DNA of 64,000 bases. Origin: Antrihabitans auranticaus (GTDB lineage: Bacteria > Actinomycetota > Actinomycetes > Mycobacteriales > Mycobacteriaceae). The notes below the pieces were generated by a model that did no database searches, was not told the DNA's origin, and was given only the letters and a program-made list of their open reading frames with translations. Below, one piece after another: positions 26,613 to 34,483 of this stretch; within the stretch, counting starts at the first letter, position 1, and each line of letters begins with the position of its first letter. The position numbers and the translations under genes are program-made. Where the stretch lies: assembly GCF_016481275.1 (NCBI RefSeq), contig NZ_JAEMNW010000009.1:120002-184001 (forward strand), written 5' to 3'.

Positions 26613-27830
26613 TCAAGCGGCCTGGCCGATGTGAGTTGCCGACGCGCCGACCGTGGCGCCGCCGTTGCTGATCGTGCGCATGAACTGCGCTTGCGCGCGT
26701 TCGCCCCGCACCGCCGCGCGCACCAAGCCCCCCGGCAGCACCAGCGACGTAACCGACCGCGTGAGGTTGACGGGTATGCGGACCAGCGGATACCAGGGCA
26801 GCACGAAGGGCGGTAGGCCAAGCGAACGCATCGCGCTCGGTCCGAGAAATGCACTCGTCATCGAGAGATGTTGCGACTTCGCCACTCGCCGGCGCAGCGT
26901 CGAAAGGCGTCGGTAATGCCAGGACAATGGGTCCTCGGCCATCGGAACAGCAAGCTGCTTGGTTGTTTCGTCCGGACTCGAGAGTGCCGACAACGTGTGG
27001 TAGAGCACGCGCATTCCATCCCGAAAGCTCGTCGGCAGGTAGTCGTCCTGCACGCCGATCAACCAGCCGACGTATCGGGTGAGGTGTGCGACTGCGTCGA
27101 GGTCTGCTGGACGGTTGAGCATTCCCATCCCGAGTGCGCCCGCGGTCGGGGCGATGAGCGCTCCGACGAGCGTTGCGGCCATGTCGGTCTGATTGATCGG
27201 CAGACCCCATTCGTCGCTGCGCCAGTCCGCCATCGCGCCGACATGGCGCCGGACGAAGGCGTGAATCAAGCGGACGCGGATCGTCGATCGGTATCCGATC
27301 CCCAGCGGTGCCATGCCGTCGTCGGAGATGACGTCCATTGCCCACTGCAAGGTCTCGGCGAAGCGCTTGTTGGACCCCTTCTCGAGCGCGCCGGTTCGGA
27401 GCAATGTCTGGTTGAACCCGGCGAACATATAGCCGCCCTGTAGGGCGATATCGCGAGCGATGTACATCCCGTCCACGCCGCCGCTCCGCATAACCAACTC
27501 GGCGCGGCGGAGCTTGTTCCAGTCGACCCTGTCCGGGACTTTCTCCACGGCAACGAAGAACTCGCGCAACGGTTCCGGTGGGTGGGGGACGCTGTCGATC
27601 CCGCCTGTCAGTGCCTGTTCGAACAGCGGTCGAGTCTGGCTCATCCCGGTGGAATACATCCATTCGACCAACCGGTCCATCGGCTCGTCACCGACTGTGA
27701 GGCACTCGCCGAGCCGGCGGAACTCCGAGGTGGTCGGCTCTCGCAAGCCCAACACCAGGGCAAAGGCCTTGATCGCGGCAGGTACTGGGCGTGGCGTGCT
27801 GGGATGACGCCTCGGAATTGTCGGGTTCAT
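26613..27830 (-). CDS. DUF2236/MpaB-family oxygenase (latex-clearing-protein-like)
   Basis: 405 residues, a length typical of the DUF2236 family that includes rubber oxygenase Lcp and MpaB. Family features seen: GYMFAGFNQTLLRTGALEKG, a His-containing RLIHAFVRRHV helix and WGLPINQTDMAATLVG. Lcp proteins bind heme b through a His in such helices. No Tat or Sec signal is visible here, unlike secreted Lcp, so a cytoplasmic substrate is more likely. AAAGGAGAG precedes the start. It is divergent from a TetR gene and shares an operator with it. Confidence 0.82.
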   Translation of the reverse strand: MNPTIPRRHPSTPRPVPAAIKAFALVLGLREPTTSEFRRLGECLTVGDEPMDRLVEWMYSTGMSQTRPLFEQALTGGIDSVPHPPEPLREFFVAVEKVPDRVDWNKLRRAELVMRSGGVDGMYIARDIALQGGYMFAGFNQTLLRTGALEKGSNKRFAETLQWAMDVISDDGMAPLGIGYRSTIRVRLIHAFVRRHVGAMADWRSDEWGLPINQTDMAATLVGALIAPTAGALGMGMLNRPADLDAVAHLTRYVGWLIGVQDDYLPTSFRDGMRVLYHTLSALSSPDETTKQLAVPMAEDPLSWHYRRLSTLRRRVAKSQHLSMTSAFLGPSAMRSLGLPPFVLPWYPLVRIPVNLTRSVTSLVLPGGLVRAAVRGERAQAQFMRTISNGGATVGASATHIGQAA

Positions 27831-27859
27831 CGCGCGGCTCTCCTTTGAGTCGTCGATTC

Positions 27860-27899
27860 GGATAACAGCTGTTGTCCAAAGCTAGGTGGCCGGTACAGT
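27860..27899 (+). promoter_or_regulatory. TetR promoter with overlapping 18-bp palindromic operator
   Basis: TTGTCC (27872-27877), a 16-bp spacer and TACAGT (27894-27899) form a promoter. The ATG at 27907 starts seven bases after the -10, so the TetR mRNA is probably leaderless. The palindrome GGATAACAGCTGTTGTCC (27860-27877, one mismatched pair) covers the -35. Binding there would block this promoter and could also affect the divergent DUF2236 gene. Confidence 0.65.
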
Positions 27900-27906
27900 G
27901 CTGTCA

Positions 27907-28554
27907 ATGGCACGCACCGATGTAGTTCGCGATTACGGCGGGATCAGTGCAGACGACCGCCGTGCAGAACGCCGTCGGAAATTGCTCGAAGCGGGACGCC
28001 GGGTATGGGGCGAAGTCGGTATCGCGAAGGTGACGGTCCGCGGCGTCTGCAGCGCGTGCGGGCTCACACCGCGGTACTTCTATGAGCACTTCGCGAACAC
28101 GGAAGCCCTGATCATCGCTATCGCAAGTCAGGTTCGCGACGAACTTTTCGCTGCGCTCGTGCGCGCGAGCCTGGCCGAACCCGGCAACCTCGAACACAAG
28201 CTGCGTGCGGCTTTCACGGCGTTTTTGGATCTGATTGCCGACGACCCGCACGTACACCGGGTTTTCGCAGCTGTGACCGCGGGCGAGGCGGGTTTGGCTC
28301 AGCAACGCAGTGAAGCTCTCGACATGGTTGCGGACCTCGTACTTCAGTACGGCCCGGCGCTACTCGACGTCGAACGTGCAAGTCCGGCGGACCTTCGTCG
28401 GGGCGCTCTGTTCGTCGTTGGGGGCGTGAACCAGCTCATCGGGGCGTGGTTGCGTGATCCCCAGGAATCCACCGGTGAACTGGCCGAGATTTGCACCAGG
28501 CTCTGCCTTGCCACAGTCAACGGGGGCGCGGCTCTGCCGAGCCTGGACGGCTGA
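27907..28554 (+). CDS. TetR-family regulator (divergent from the DUF2236 oxygenase)
   Basis: 215 residues from the ATG at 27907; an in-frame earlier start at 27886 lies upstream of the -10 box and is unlikely. The N-terminal HTH region is LLEAGRRVWGEVGIAKVTVRG followed by GLTPRYFYEHFANTEALI. The C-terminal ligand domain shows AFTAFLDLIADDPHVHRVF. It probably represses itself and the neighbouring oxygenase through the palindrome at 27860. Confidence 0.88.
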   Translation: MARTDVVRDYGGISADDRRAERRRKLLEAGRRVWGEVGIAKVTVRGVCSACGLTPRYFYEHFANTEALIIAIASQVRDELFAALVRASLAEPGNLEHKLRAAFTAFLDLIADDPHVHRVFAAVTAGEAGLAQQRSEALDMVADLVLQYGPALLDVERASPADLRRGALFVVGGVNQLIGAWLRDPQESTGELAEICTRLCLATVNGGAALPSLDG

Positions 28555-28566
28555 TGCCGAGACCGG

Positions 28567-29310
28567 TCAAGCCTCGATTTGGCCCGCGATCTGACGTTCG
28601 AGTTCTGCCCTTGCAGTTGCCGGGAGCACTATGAGCCCATCGAGTTCCTTGCGTGCCTTTGCATAGGCGCTCTGCCGCTCGCTCGGGGTGGCGGCTCCGT
28701 CCATCGCAAGCCTGAGCAAACGTTGTGCCCTAACCAGTCGTTCCTGCTCGCGTGCCGTGAAACCGCTCTGGCGTCGCCGCTTTGCCTCGGCCTCGCAGAC
28801 GTCGAAAGCGATTGCATAGGCGTGCACCGCGTCGCGGTATTCGACTTGCGACTCGTGGTCACCCACGAGCGCCTCCGGGTCGGGCGGTCGCAGTAGGTCA
28901 GCTCGACGCTTCGCTCGGTGGAACTCGACTGTCAACGGTTCGCGCAGGTCGGTCATCATCGGGAAGTCGAGCAGGGTCGCAAGATCCAATTCGTAGCCGA
29001 ACCAGCGCGCATCCGTCTGGTCGTGCTCGTCGATGATTTTGTCGATCTCGCGCCGCTGCTTCAGTTCGCCGGCTCGGCTTTGCGCTTTGGCCTGAGCCAG
29101 GGCGACCTTCGTCTGCTGCTTCAGACGGAAGCGCTCCAGACGCCGATCTGCGCGCCGCTGGTTGGCTGCATTGATTCCACGTACCGCTGCGCCGATGCTG
29201 CCGCCGAAGACAAAGATCAACCACCAATACTGGGCGAGGAGCGAAAACAGCGCGGCCACACCTTCATCTTGCCTGAGCGATTTTCGTATGGCTGGAATTG
29301 AAGCGCCCAT
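28567..29310 (-). CDS. Membrane-anchored coiled-coil protein of unknown function
   Basis: 247 residues. A single membrane segment (LLAQYWWLIFVFGGSIGAA, about residues 24-43) is followed by a long Arg/Lys/Glu/Gln-rich helical region (about 50-95) likely to form a coiled coil, then a helical soluble domain to the end. The true start could be the GTG at 29259, just before the membrane segment. I do not recognise the family. Confidence 0.65.
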   Translation of the reverse strand: MGASIPAIRKSLRQDEGVAALFSLLAQYWWLIFVFGGSIGAAVRGINAANQRRADRRLERFRLKQQTKVALAQAKAQSRAGELKQRREIDKIIDEHDQTDARWFGYELDLATLLDFPMMTDLREPLTVEFHRAKRRADLLRPPDPEALVGDHESQVEYRDAVHAYAIAFDVCEAEAKRRRQSGFTAREQERLVRAQRLLRLAMDGAATPSERQSAYAKARKELDGLIVLPATARAELERQIAGQIEA

Positions 29311-29462
29311 CCAGCCGCAGTTGCACAGTCGGTATTTGGCGGGCCGAGAGAGACCTAGCTCACGGACGGCCCATCGCGTGCGGTGAGGCGATTTGCGGTT
29401 GCCTACGATCCATGTGCGCCGAGTTTGTAGAAACGCTCGATTAGACCCCGTAGGACGTTGTC

Positions 29463-30896
29463 TTGACTACCGAAGAACTCACCCGTTGGAACACCCAGGA
29501 AGCGATCGCGGAGGCGATGATTCCGATCATCGGTACTTTGCATCGCTCGAAAGGCGTGACGATTCTGCTGCACAGCCGGTCCTTGGTGAACAAGTCGGTG
29601 ATCAGCATTCTTCGGACGCACCGTTTCGCGCGCCAGATCAGTGGCGACGAACTGTTCGTCGACGAGACGTTCCCGTTCCTGCAAGCGCTCACCGATCTCG
29701 ATCTGGGACCGTCGAAGATCGACCTCGGTTTGCTGGTGATGGCCTACCGCGCCGATGACCGCGGACTGACCGTTCCCGCATTCACCGCCGAGGCGCTTGC
29801 CGACGTCACCGACGGCAACAAGAGTGAACCACAGGGACCACGTGACGTGGTCCTCTACGGTTTCGGGCGCATCGGCCGCCTCGTTGCGCGCCTGCTCATC
29901 GAAAAGGCCGGTTCGGGCAACGGCCTGAACTTGCGGGCCGTGGTCGTGCGCAAGGGCGGCGAGGGCGATCTCGCCAAACGCGCCTCGCTGTTGCGTCGTG
30001 ACTCGATCCACGGCCATTTCAACGGGACCATCAAGGTCGACCGCGAGAACAGCACACTGGTTGCCAACGGCAACGTCATCAAGTTCATCTACAGCGACGA
30101 CCCGGCCAACGTCGACTACACCGAGTACGGCATCAACGACGCGATCCTGATCGACAACACCGGCAAGTGGCGCGACCGGGACGGTCTGGCCAAGCATCTG
30201 CGGCCGGGGGTGGCGAAGGTCCTTCTGACCGCGCCGGGCAAGGGTGACGTGCCGAACATCGTGCACGGCGTCAACCACCGCACGCTCGACCTCGACGAAC
30301 AGATCTTCTCATGTGCCTCGTGCACGACCAACGCGATCGTGCCGCCACTGAAGGCAATGGACGACGAGTTCGGCATCACCCGTGGTCACGTCGAGACGGT
30401 TCACTCGTTCACCAACGACCAGAACCTTCTGGACAACTTTCACAAGGCCGATCGACGTGGTCGTTCGGCGCCGTTCAACCTGGTCCTCACCGAGACAGGT
30501 GCGGCATCCGCCGTCGCGAAGGCCTTGCCGGATCTGAAGGCCAAGATCACCGGAAACTCGATCCGGGTGCCAACTCCGGACGTATCCGTGGCGATCCTGA
30601 GCTTGCAGTTGAAGCGGGAGACCAGCAAGGAAGAGGTGCTGGACTATCTGCGTCAGGCGTCGTTGTCGGGACCCCTGAGTCGCAACCTCGACTACACCGC
30701 CGCCACCGACGCGGTATCCAGCGACTTCATCGGCTCCCGTGCCGCGTGCATCATCGATGCGAACGCGGCGATCGTCGATGGCGACAGCGCGATCATCTAC
30801 GTCTGGTACGACAACGAGTTCGGTTACTCCTGCCAGGTTGTCCGCACGGTCCAATACCTCTCGGGAATCGAGTACCCGACCTACCCGAAGGTCTGA
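29463..30896 (+). CDS. Long-form glyceraldehyde-3-phosphate dehydrogenase
   Basis: 477 residues, about 130 longer than classical GapA. The start is a TTG at 29463 with AGGAC six bases upstream; an in-frame stop 12 bases before it excludes an earlier start. An N-terminal helical extension (about 1-125) precedes the NAD(P) Rossmann start LYGFGRIGR. The catalytic Cys is in SCASCTTNAIVPP, and the C-terminal WYDNEFGYSCQVVRT is diagnostic. It resembles the second GAPDH of corynebacteria and relatives (GapB/GapX type), often linked to gluconeogenesis. A hairpin follows the gene. Confidence 0.92.
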   Translation: MTTEELTRWNTQEAIAEAMIPIIGTLHRSKGVTILLHSRSLVNKSVISILRTHRFARQISGDELFVDETFPFLQALTDLDLGPSKIDLGLLVMAYRADDRGLTVPAFTAEALADVTDGNKSEPQGPRDVVLYGFGRIGRLVARLLIEKAGSGNGLNLRAVVVRKGGEGDLAKRASLLRRDSIHGHFNGTIKVDRENSTLVANGNVIKFIYSDDPANVDYTEYGINDAILIDNTGKWRDRDGLAKHLRPGVAKVLLTAPGKGDVPNIVHGVNHRTLDLDEQIFSCASCTTNAIVPPLKAMDDEFGITRGHVETVHSFTNDQNLLDNFHKADRRGRSAPFNLVLTETGAASAVAKALPDLKAKITGNSIRVPTPDVSVAILSLQLKRETSKEEVLDYLRQASLSGPLSRNLDYTAATDAVSSDFIGSRAACIIDANAAIVDGDSAIIYVWYDNEFGYSCQVVRTVQYLSGIEYPTYPKV

Positions 30897-30943
30897 AGTC
30901 GACCGCAGGGTGCACCGATCTACCCCCGCAGTGGGTGACTCTG

Positions 30944-30975
30944 ACCCTCGGATGCCTGATGCTTCGTCCGAGGGT
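30944..30975 (+). terminator. Terminator hairpin after GAPDH
   Basis: ACCCTCGGA (30944-30952) pairs perfectly with TCCGAGGGT (30967-30975) across a 14-base loop, about 50 bases after the GAPDH stop and before the next ribosome site. There is no U-tract. Confidence 0.6.
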
Positions 30976-31026
30976 GCAGGAGGCTTGGCGTAACAGCCAC
31001 ATGGTTGCCGAACCGTAGGAGACCCC

Positions 31027-31305
31027 ATGATCCCCAAGCTCGTCGGCCGCGCCGCCCTCGCTGGTTTCGCCCTCGTCGCGATTTCGTTGACCGGCGGCCT
31101 GGCCGACGCGAGCGCGGTACCGACGGCTCCGGGAATTTTGCAGGCGGTCGCTGCCTCGACGAGTAGCCAGGGCACTGAGCGACGCGGCGATATCGGCGAC
31201 ATCAATTGCGCACAGCGGACGCACATGTGCGACCACCGCTTCCCGGGTGATCCCGACGACCGCATCTACACGAACGACACGCTGAATCCATACGCGACTC
31301 CGTAG
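31027..31305 (+). CDS. Small secreted protein
   Basis: 92 residues. TAGGAGA stands eight bases before the ATG. A signal peptide covers about residues 1-30 (hydrophobic core AALAGFALVAISLTGGLA, likely cleavage after ADASA). The mature part is short and polar with two cysteines (INCAQR, HMCDHR) that may form a disulfide. No family recognised. Confidence 0.65.
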   Translation: MIPKLVGRAALAGFALVAISLTGGLADASAVPTAPGILQAVAASTSSQGTERRGDIGDINCAQRTHMCDHRFPGDPDDRIYTNDTLNPYATP

Positions 31306-31309
31306 TCCC

Positions 31310-31340
31310 TTGACCTGAACCAGGGTTGAGGTTGCATGCT
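31310..31340 (+). promoter_or_regulatory. MerR-type promoter with 19-bp spacer
   Basis: TTGACC (31310-31315) and CATGCT (31335-31340) are separated by 19 bp, the long spacer typical of MerR-activated promoters. Within it lies the dyad ACCTGAACC-AG-GGTTGAGGT (31313-31332, one mismatch), very like known MerR-family operators. An ATG starts exactly seven bases after the -10. No MerR gene is in the window, so the activator would act from elsewhere. Confidence 0.6.
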
Positions 31341-31347
31341 CGAGTGC

Positions 31348-31989
31348 ATGACCCGAGCAGCAGAATTCTGGAACGCCGTCTATGACAACGACACCGCACC
31401 CTGGGTGATCGGCGAACCGCAGCCCACGATCGTTGCCTTGGAACGCGAAGGCTGGATCACTGGGCGCGTGCTGGATCCCGGCAGCGGTGCGGGGGAGCAC
31501 ACAATTCTGCTGACGAAACTCGGCTACGAAGTCTTCGGGATCGACCTGTCGCCGAGCGCCGTCGCATACGCGCGACGCAACGCAGTCGAAAAGGGCGTGC
31601 CGACCGCCCGATTCGAGGTAGGCGACACGTTGGCACTCTCCGAAATGCCCGATATCGGGGTGTTCGACACCGTCGTCGACAGCGCCCTGTTCCATATCTT
31701 CGGCACGGATCCCGATGCGCGTGCCCAATATGTGACGAGTCTGCACGCGGTGTTGCGGCCAGGCGGCTTGCTGCACATCCTGGCTTTGTCGGATGCAGAG
31801 GAGGGCTTCGGTCCGCGGATCAGCGACACAATAGTCCGCGAATCATTGGGTGCCGGTTGGGAACTGGAGGATCTGCGGCCGAGTAGGTATCACGGCCGGG
31901 TCACCGAGGCGATCGCTGACCAGGTCGGATTGCCGTCCTCGGGTCCGGTCGACGCCACCGCGTGGCTCACTCGAATTCGGCGACGCTGA
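31348..31989 (+). CDS. Class I SAM-dependent methyltransferase
   Basis: 213 residues from the ATG at 31348; an in-frame ATG at 31336 overlaps the predicted -10 box. Motif I is VLDPGSGAGEHTILL, the acidic end of strand 2 is FGIDLSPSAV, and FDTVVDSALFHIF and LRPGGLLHILAL follow. The front segment WNAVYDNDTAPWVIGEPQP resembles the thiopurine/tellurite-type small-molecule methyltransferases. With a MerR-type promoter it may answer a toxic or oxidising compound. It is convergent with the next gene. Confidence 0.85.
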   Translation: MTRAAEFWNAVYDNDTAPWVIGEPQPTIVALEREGWITGRVLDPGSGAGEHTILLTKLGYEVFGIDLSPSAVAYARRNAVEKGVPTARFEVGDTLALSEMPDIGVFDTVVDSALFHIFGTDPDARAQYVTSLHAVLRPGGLLHILALSDAEEGFGPRISDTIVRESLGAGWELEDLRPSRYHGRVTEAIADQVGLPSSGPVDATAWLTRIRRR

Positions 31990-31993
31990 GAGG

Positions 31994-32599
31994 TCAGCAG
32001 GTCAGGTGGATATCTGACGACGGCTTGAACGAGACGTGAACGTGGTCGTAGTGGTTGGCTGTCGGGCTGCCGCGATCTTCCATCATCGACCACCCACCGC
32101 CGTCGTTGTACTGCTGCTGCCAGATGATGTACGTGACGTCGAAGGCGGCCCGGTTCGCGAGTACGTAGTTCGCGACGGCGTCGCCGAGCTCGCGGTCGGG
32201 CATCATCAGGTCCAGTGCGAGACCTGCGCCGTGATCGTCGCCCGCGCGACCCACGGCTCCGCCGATGTCCTTGATCTCGAAGATGGTCCTGAGGAAGTTA
32301 CCGACCTGCGCGACATGCGGCAGCGTGCCGGCAAGGGCGTCCGAGCAGGGCGGGCGGTCCGGAGCTCCGATGGGGGTTGCCGTCGGGGGTGGCGCTGTTA
32401 CCGGTACCAGTTGTTGCACACCCGCTGCAGAAGGCGCCGACAGGATGGCGGGCGCTCCGATCGAAACCGCTACCTGCTTCGAGTCGGGGTGTCCGTGAAC
32501 GATCCAGAGACCAGCTGCGACGAGTGCGCCGATCACGATGACGGCCGCGACGGCGGTCACAAGTCGAGATACGACTTTGTTCGCCGTGGCGGCCGACAT
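31994..32599 (-). CDS. Membrane-anchored ARB_07466-like domain protein (peptidase M15-like fold)
   Basis: 201 residues from the ATG at 32599 (a TTG at 32635 is in frame). One N-terminal membrane segment (about residues 10-32) and a Pro/Ala linker precede a C-terminal domain. That domain has SDALAGTLPHVAQVGNFL, DDHGAGLALDLM and NHYDHVHVSF. The His-x6-Asp and His-x-His arrangement matches Zn-binding D-Ala-D-Ala carboxypeptidase folds (VanY-like), so it probably acts on or binds peptidoglycan outside the membrane. Confidence 0.78.
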   Translation of the reverse strand: MSAATANKVVSRLVTAVAAVIVIGALVAAGLWIVHGHPDSKQVAVSIGAPAILSAPSAAGVQQLVPVTAPPPTATPIGAPDRPPCSDALAGTLPHVAQVGNFLRTIFEIKDIGGAVGRAGDDHGAGLALDLMMPDRELGDAVANYVLANRAAFDVTYIIWQQQYNDGGGWSMMEDRGSPTANHYDHVHVSFKPSSDIHLTC

Positions 32600-32835
32600 C
32601 CGAGCGACGGCTTTCGAGCGGTGGTCAGCTGGCAATTTACGAAGTCACTGCTTTCTCTCCTGACAGAGATGCTCCGGTCACGTTACAAAACGGACGCGGA
32701 ACTGTCACGTCCTGTTGTCGCAGCTCACGCGAAGCCGGATATGTGGCAGGTCCATCTTTGGTGCTCCGGAGACGTGCGCGTCGCACGTTTCGACCGCCGC
32801 ACACTGCCATCCCCGCCCGCGCCGAGACGCGCTCG

Positions 32836-32906
32836 TTTCAGTCATTCACAACGTCTGCAGATGTTGCATCTGACCGAAGACGTTGTAGCTGCCGATCGCT
32901 GAATCC
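32836..32906. repeat. Dispersed 71-bp structured repeat, copy 1
   Basis: It shares 57 of 71 positions, without gaps, with 44721-44791. The outer stem is ACAACGTC (32848-32855) with GACGTTGT (32879-32886); an inner hairpin is CAGATG-ttg-CATCTG (32858-32872). The ends read TTTCAG and CTGAATCC. Weaker similarity to the second copy extends about 50 bp to the left. It sits in the gap between two minus-strand genes, the rest of which (32636-32835) holds no gene that I can see. Confidence 0.7.
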
Positions 32907-32926
32907 GTCCGTCAGATCATCGGACC

Positions 32927-33457
32927 TCAGACCGGCGCGCCCACCAACTCCGCGGTTGCCGATGTCTGGACGGACGGGCGGAGATCTTCGATGGTCCAGA
33001 ATGCGCCGGGTGCCAGAGCTTCGAGGTCGTCCAACAGTGCAGCACGGCGCCGACCTGGCACAACGATCTCCAGCACCTGGACCGCCCCACTGTTGCCCTG
33101 CCCGTCGTACGCGATGACGGGCCAACCTCGCAGCCGGAGGGCGGACCCGAGCTCGGGCTTCGTCGTCACCAACTTGACCTCGACGGCTTCGGTCGAGAAC
33201 CGTGCTCCGGCGAAGACACCGACGAGGACCCCGCCACCCACGCCGAAGGCATACGCGGCGACCGTCAGGGGATCCTTCAGGTTCGTCACGACCTGCGCGA
33301 TCGCCGTGACCTGGAGGAGGGAACCGAGAACGCCGAGTGTCGCAGGCACACCCTTGTGCCCCCGCGACGTCAGGATCACTCGCCACTGCCAGAGCGCAAC
33401 CTCCGTGAGGACCAGCACCATGATGACCAATGGGCGCAGCATCTCAGGTCGCGTCAT
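32927..33457 (-). CDS. DUF5698/DUF2179 (UPF0316-like) membrane protein
   Basis: 176 residues. Three membrane segments (about 8-28, 38-60 and 68-86) are followed by a small cytoplasmic ferredoxin-like domain with GAVQVLEIVVPGRRRAALLDDLEALAPGAFWTIED in consecutive parts. This is the layout of the UPF0316/YitT-like families with a C-terminal DUF2179 domain, whose molecular role is not settled. Confidence 0.75.
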   Translation of the reverse strand: MTRPEMLRPLVIMVLVLTEVALWQWRVILTSRGHKGVPATLGVLGSLLQVTAIAQVVTNLKDPLTVAAYAFGVGGGVLVGVFAGARFSTEAVEVKLVTTKPELGSALRLRGWPVIAYDGQGNSGAVQVLEIVVPGRRRAALLDDLEALAPGAFWTIEDLRPSVQTSATAELVGAPV

Positions 33458-33586
33458 TGCACTCTCCTCTGTCGGTCCGCCAGCCCCACACGGCTGGTGA
33501 CTTCACAATGACGGAGCAACACCTACGCAGGCATCGGGAGCGATCACCTATGTTCCGCCGAACCGCGTCGACGACAAGGAGACCGC

Positions 33587-33600
33587 ACTCCCTAGGGAGT
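33587..33600 (-). terminator. Short palindrome at the end of the DUF1905 gene
   Basis: ACTCCCTAGGGAGT is a perfect 14-bp palindrome that meets the stop codon of the minus-strand DUF1905 gene. It may act as a weak terminator or operator. The 140-base gap to the next gene holds nothing else that I recognise. Confidence 0.35.
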
Positions 33601-33896
33601 CAGGCGGCCGCAGCGAGTTCGATTGCAACAGAGACGATCTCGCCAGCCGCGAGACCGCACGAAACTCGGACCTGTTTCTTCACCGGCACAGTGAGGTTCC
33701 CCGACTCCCGGTCCGACACGAGGACCGTGCTCCAACTGACGGTGCCGATCGTTGCGTCGATTCGATTCGAACCGAACGCCTTGCGTGGCGCGACGGCGCG
33801 TATCTCGTCGGTGATCGAGGCCGGCACCTCCACATACGCGAGGTCACCGTCGGGCATGTGGAGGAGCAGGAGCTCGGCCTCGAACGTCCAGCGCAT
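33600..33896 (-). CDS. DUF1905-domain protein
   Basis: 98 residues from the ATG at 33896. The whole length fits the small beta-barrel DUF1905 pattern: FEAELLLL at the start, AYVEVPASITDEI, ATIGTVSWSTVLVSDRES, VPVKKQVR and GEIVSVAIEL. TAGATT lies seven bases before the ATG, a leaderless arrangement, but the gene also follows the glutathione peroxidase gene by 10 bases and may be co-transcribed. Function unknown. Confidence 0.78.
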   Translation of the reverse strand: MRWTFEAELLLLHMPDGDLAYVEVPASITDEIRAVAPRKAFGSNRIDATIGTVSWSTVLVSDRESGNLTVPVKKQVRVSCGLAAGEIVSVAIELAAAA

Positions 33897-33906
33897 GGCA
33901 GCCAAT

Positions 33907-34398
33907 CTAGCCGGGCAGAATTGCCTCGATCGCGTCGATGACCTCGGTCGAATCGGGAGCAGCCGTGGGACCGAATCGATTGACGACCGTACCGTCCGGT
34001 GCGACGAGGAACTTCTCGAAGTTCCAGCTGATATCCCCGGACTTTCCGTTCGCCAGCGGTGTCTTGACGAGCTCGGTGTACAGCGGGTGGCGGTTCGCGC
34101 CGTTGACGTCGGTCTTTTCCAGCAGCGGGAAGGTCACGTCGTACTGGGTCGAGCAGAAGGTTTGGATCTCTTCCGCGGTGCCGGGTTCCTGACCGCCGAA
34201 CTGGTTGCAAGGGACTCCGACGACGGTCAATCCGCGGTCGGCGTACTTCTGGGCGAGGGCTTCGAGCGTTGTGTACTGCGGAGTGAGGCCGCAGCGCGAA
34301 GCCACGTTGACGAGCAGAACCGCGCGTCCCTCGTACTCGCGCAACGATGTCGGTGTGCCGTCCAACCGGTTGAGTTCGATGTCTCTGATGTCCGTCAT
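33907..34398 (-). CDS. Glutathione peroxidase-family thiol peroxidase
   Basis: 163 residues from the ATG at 34398 (TACGGT seven bases upstream suggests a leaderless mRNA). The catalytic tetrad is visible: Cys in NVASRCGLTPQY, Gln in GVPCNQFGGQEPG, and Trp and Asn in ISWNFEKFLV. A Cys rather than selenocysteine is used, and the second Cys (VPCNQF) is the likely resolving residue. In actinobacteria such enzymes reduce organic hydroperoxides, usually with thioredoxin. Confidence 0.92.
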   Translation of the reverse strand: MTDIRDIELNRLDGTPTSLREYEGRAVLLVNVASRCGLTPQYTTLEALAQKYADRGLTVVGVPCNQFGGQEPGTAEEIQTFCSTQYDVTFPLLEKTDVNGANRHPLYTELVKTPLANGKSGDISWNFEKFLVAPDGTVVNRFGPTAAPDSTEVIDAIEAILPG

Positions 34399-34436
34399 GA
34401 ATTCGACCGTACCGGCGCGGGCGTGCAACGACGAAA

Positions 34437-34471
34437 GGCACCTTCCTGCAATCGCGTTGCAGGAAGGCGCC
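34437..34471. terminator. Strong hairpin between peroxidase and MHS transporter genes
   Basis: The stem CCTTCCTGCAA/TTGCAGGAAGG (11 bp) has a five-base loop and is extended by GGC/GCC after one mismatch. It lies just after the stop of the minus-strand transporter gene, so it should end that transcript before the peroxidase gene. On the plus strand it is followed by a run of five T. Confidence 0.75.
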
Positions 34472-34483
34472 GATCGGTTTTTG

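Noticed and set aside
26536..27663. Minus-strand frame continuous with the small secreted protein
   Set aside because: It lies over the DUF2236 gene in another phase and is Arg/Pro-rich. Only the last 79 codons, with a signal peptide and ribosome site, are supported.
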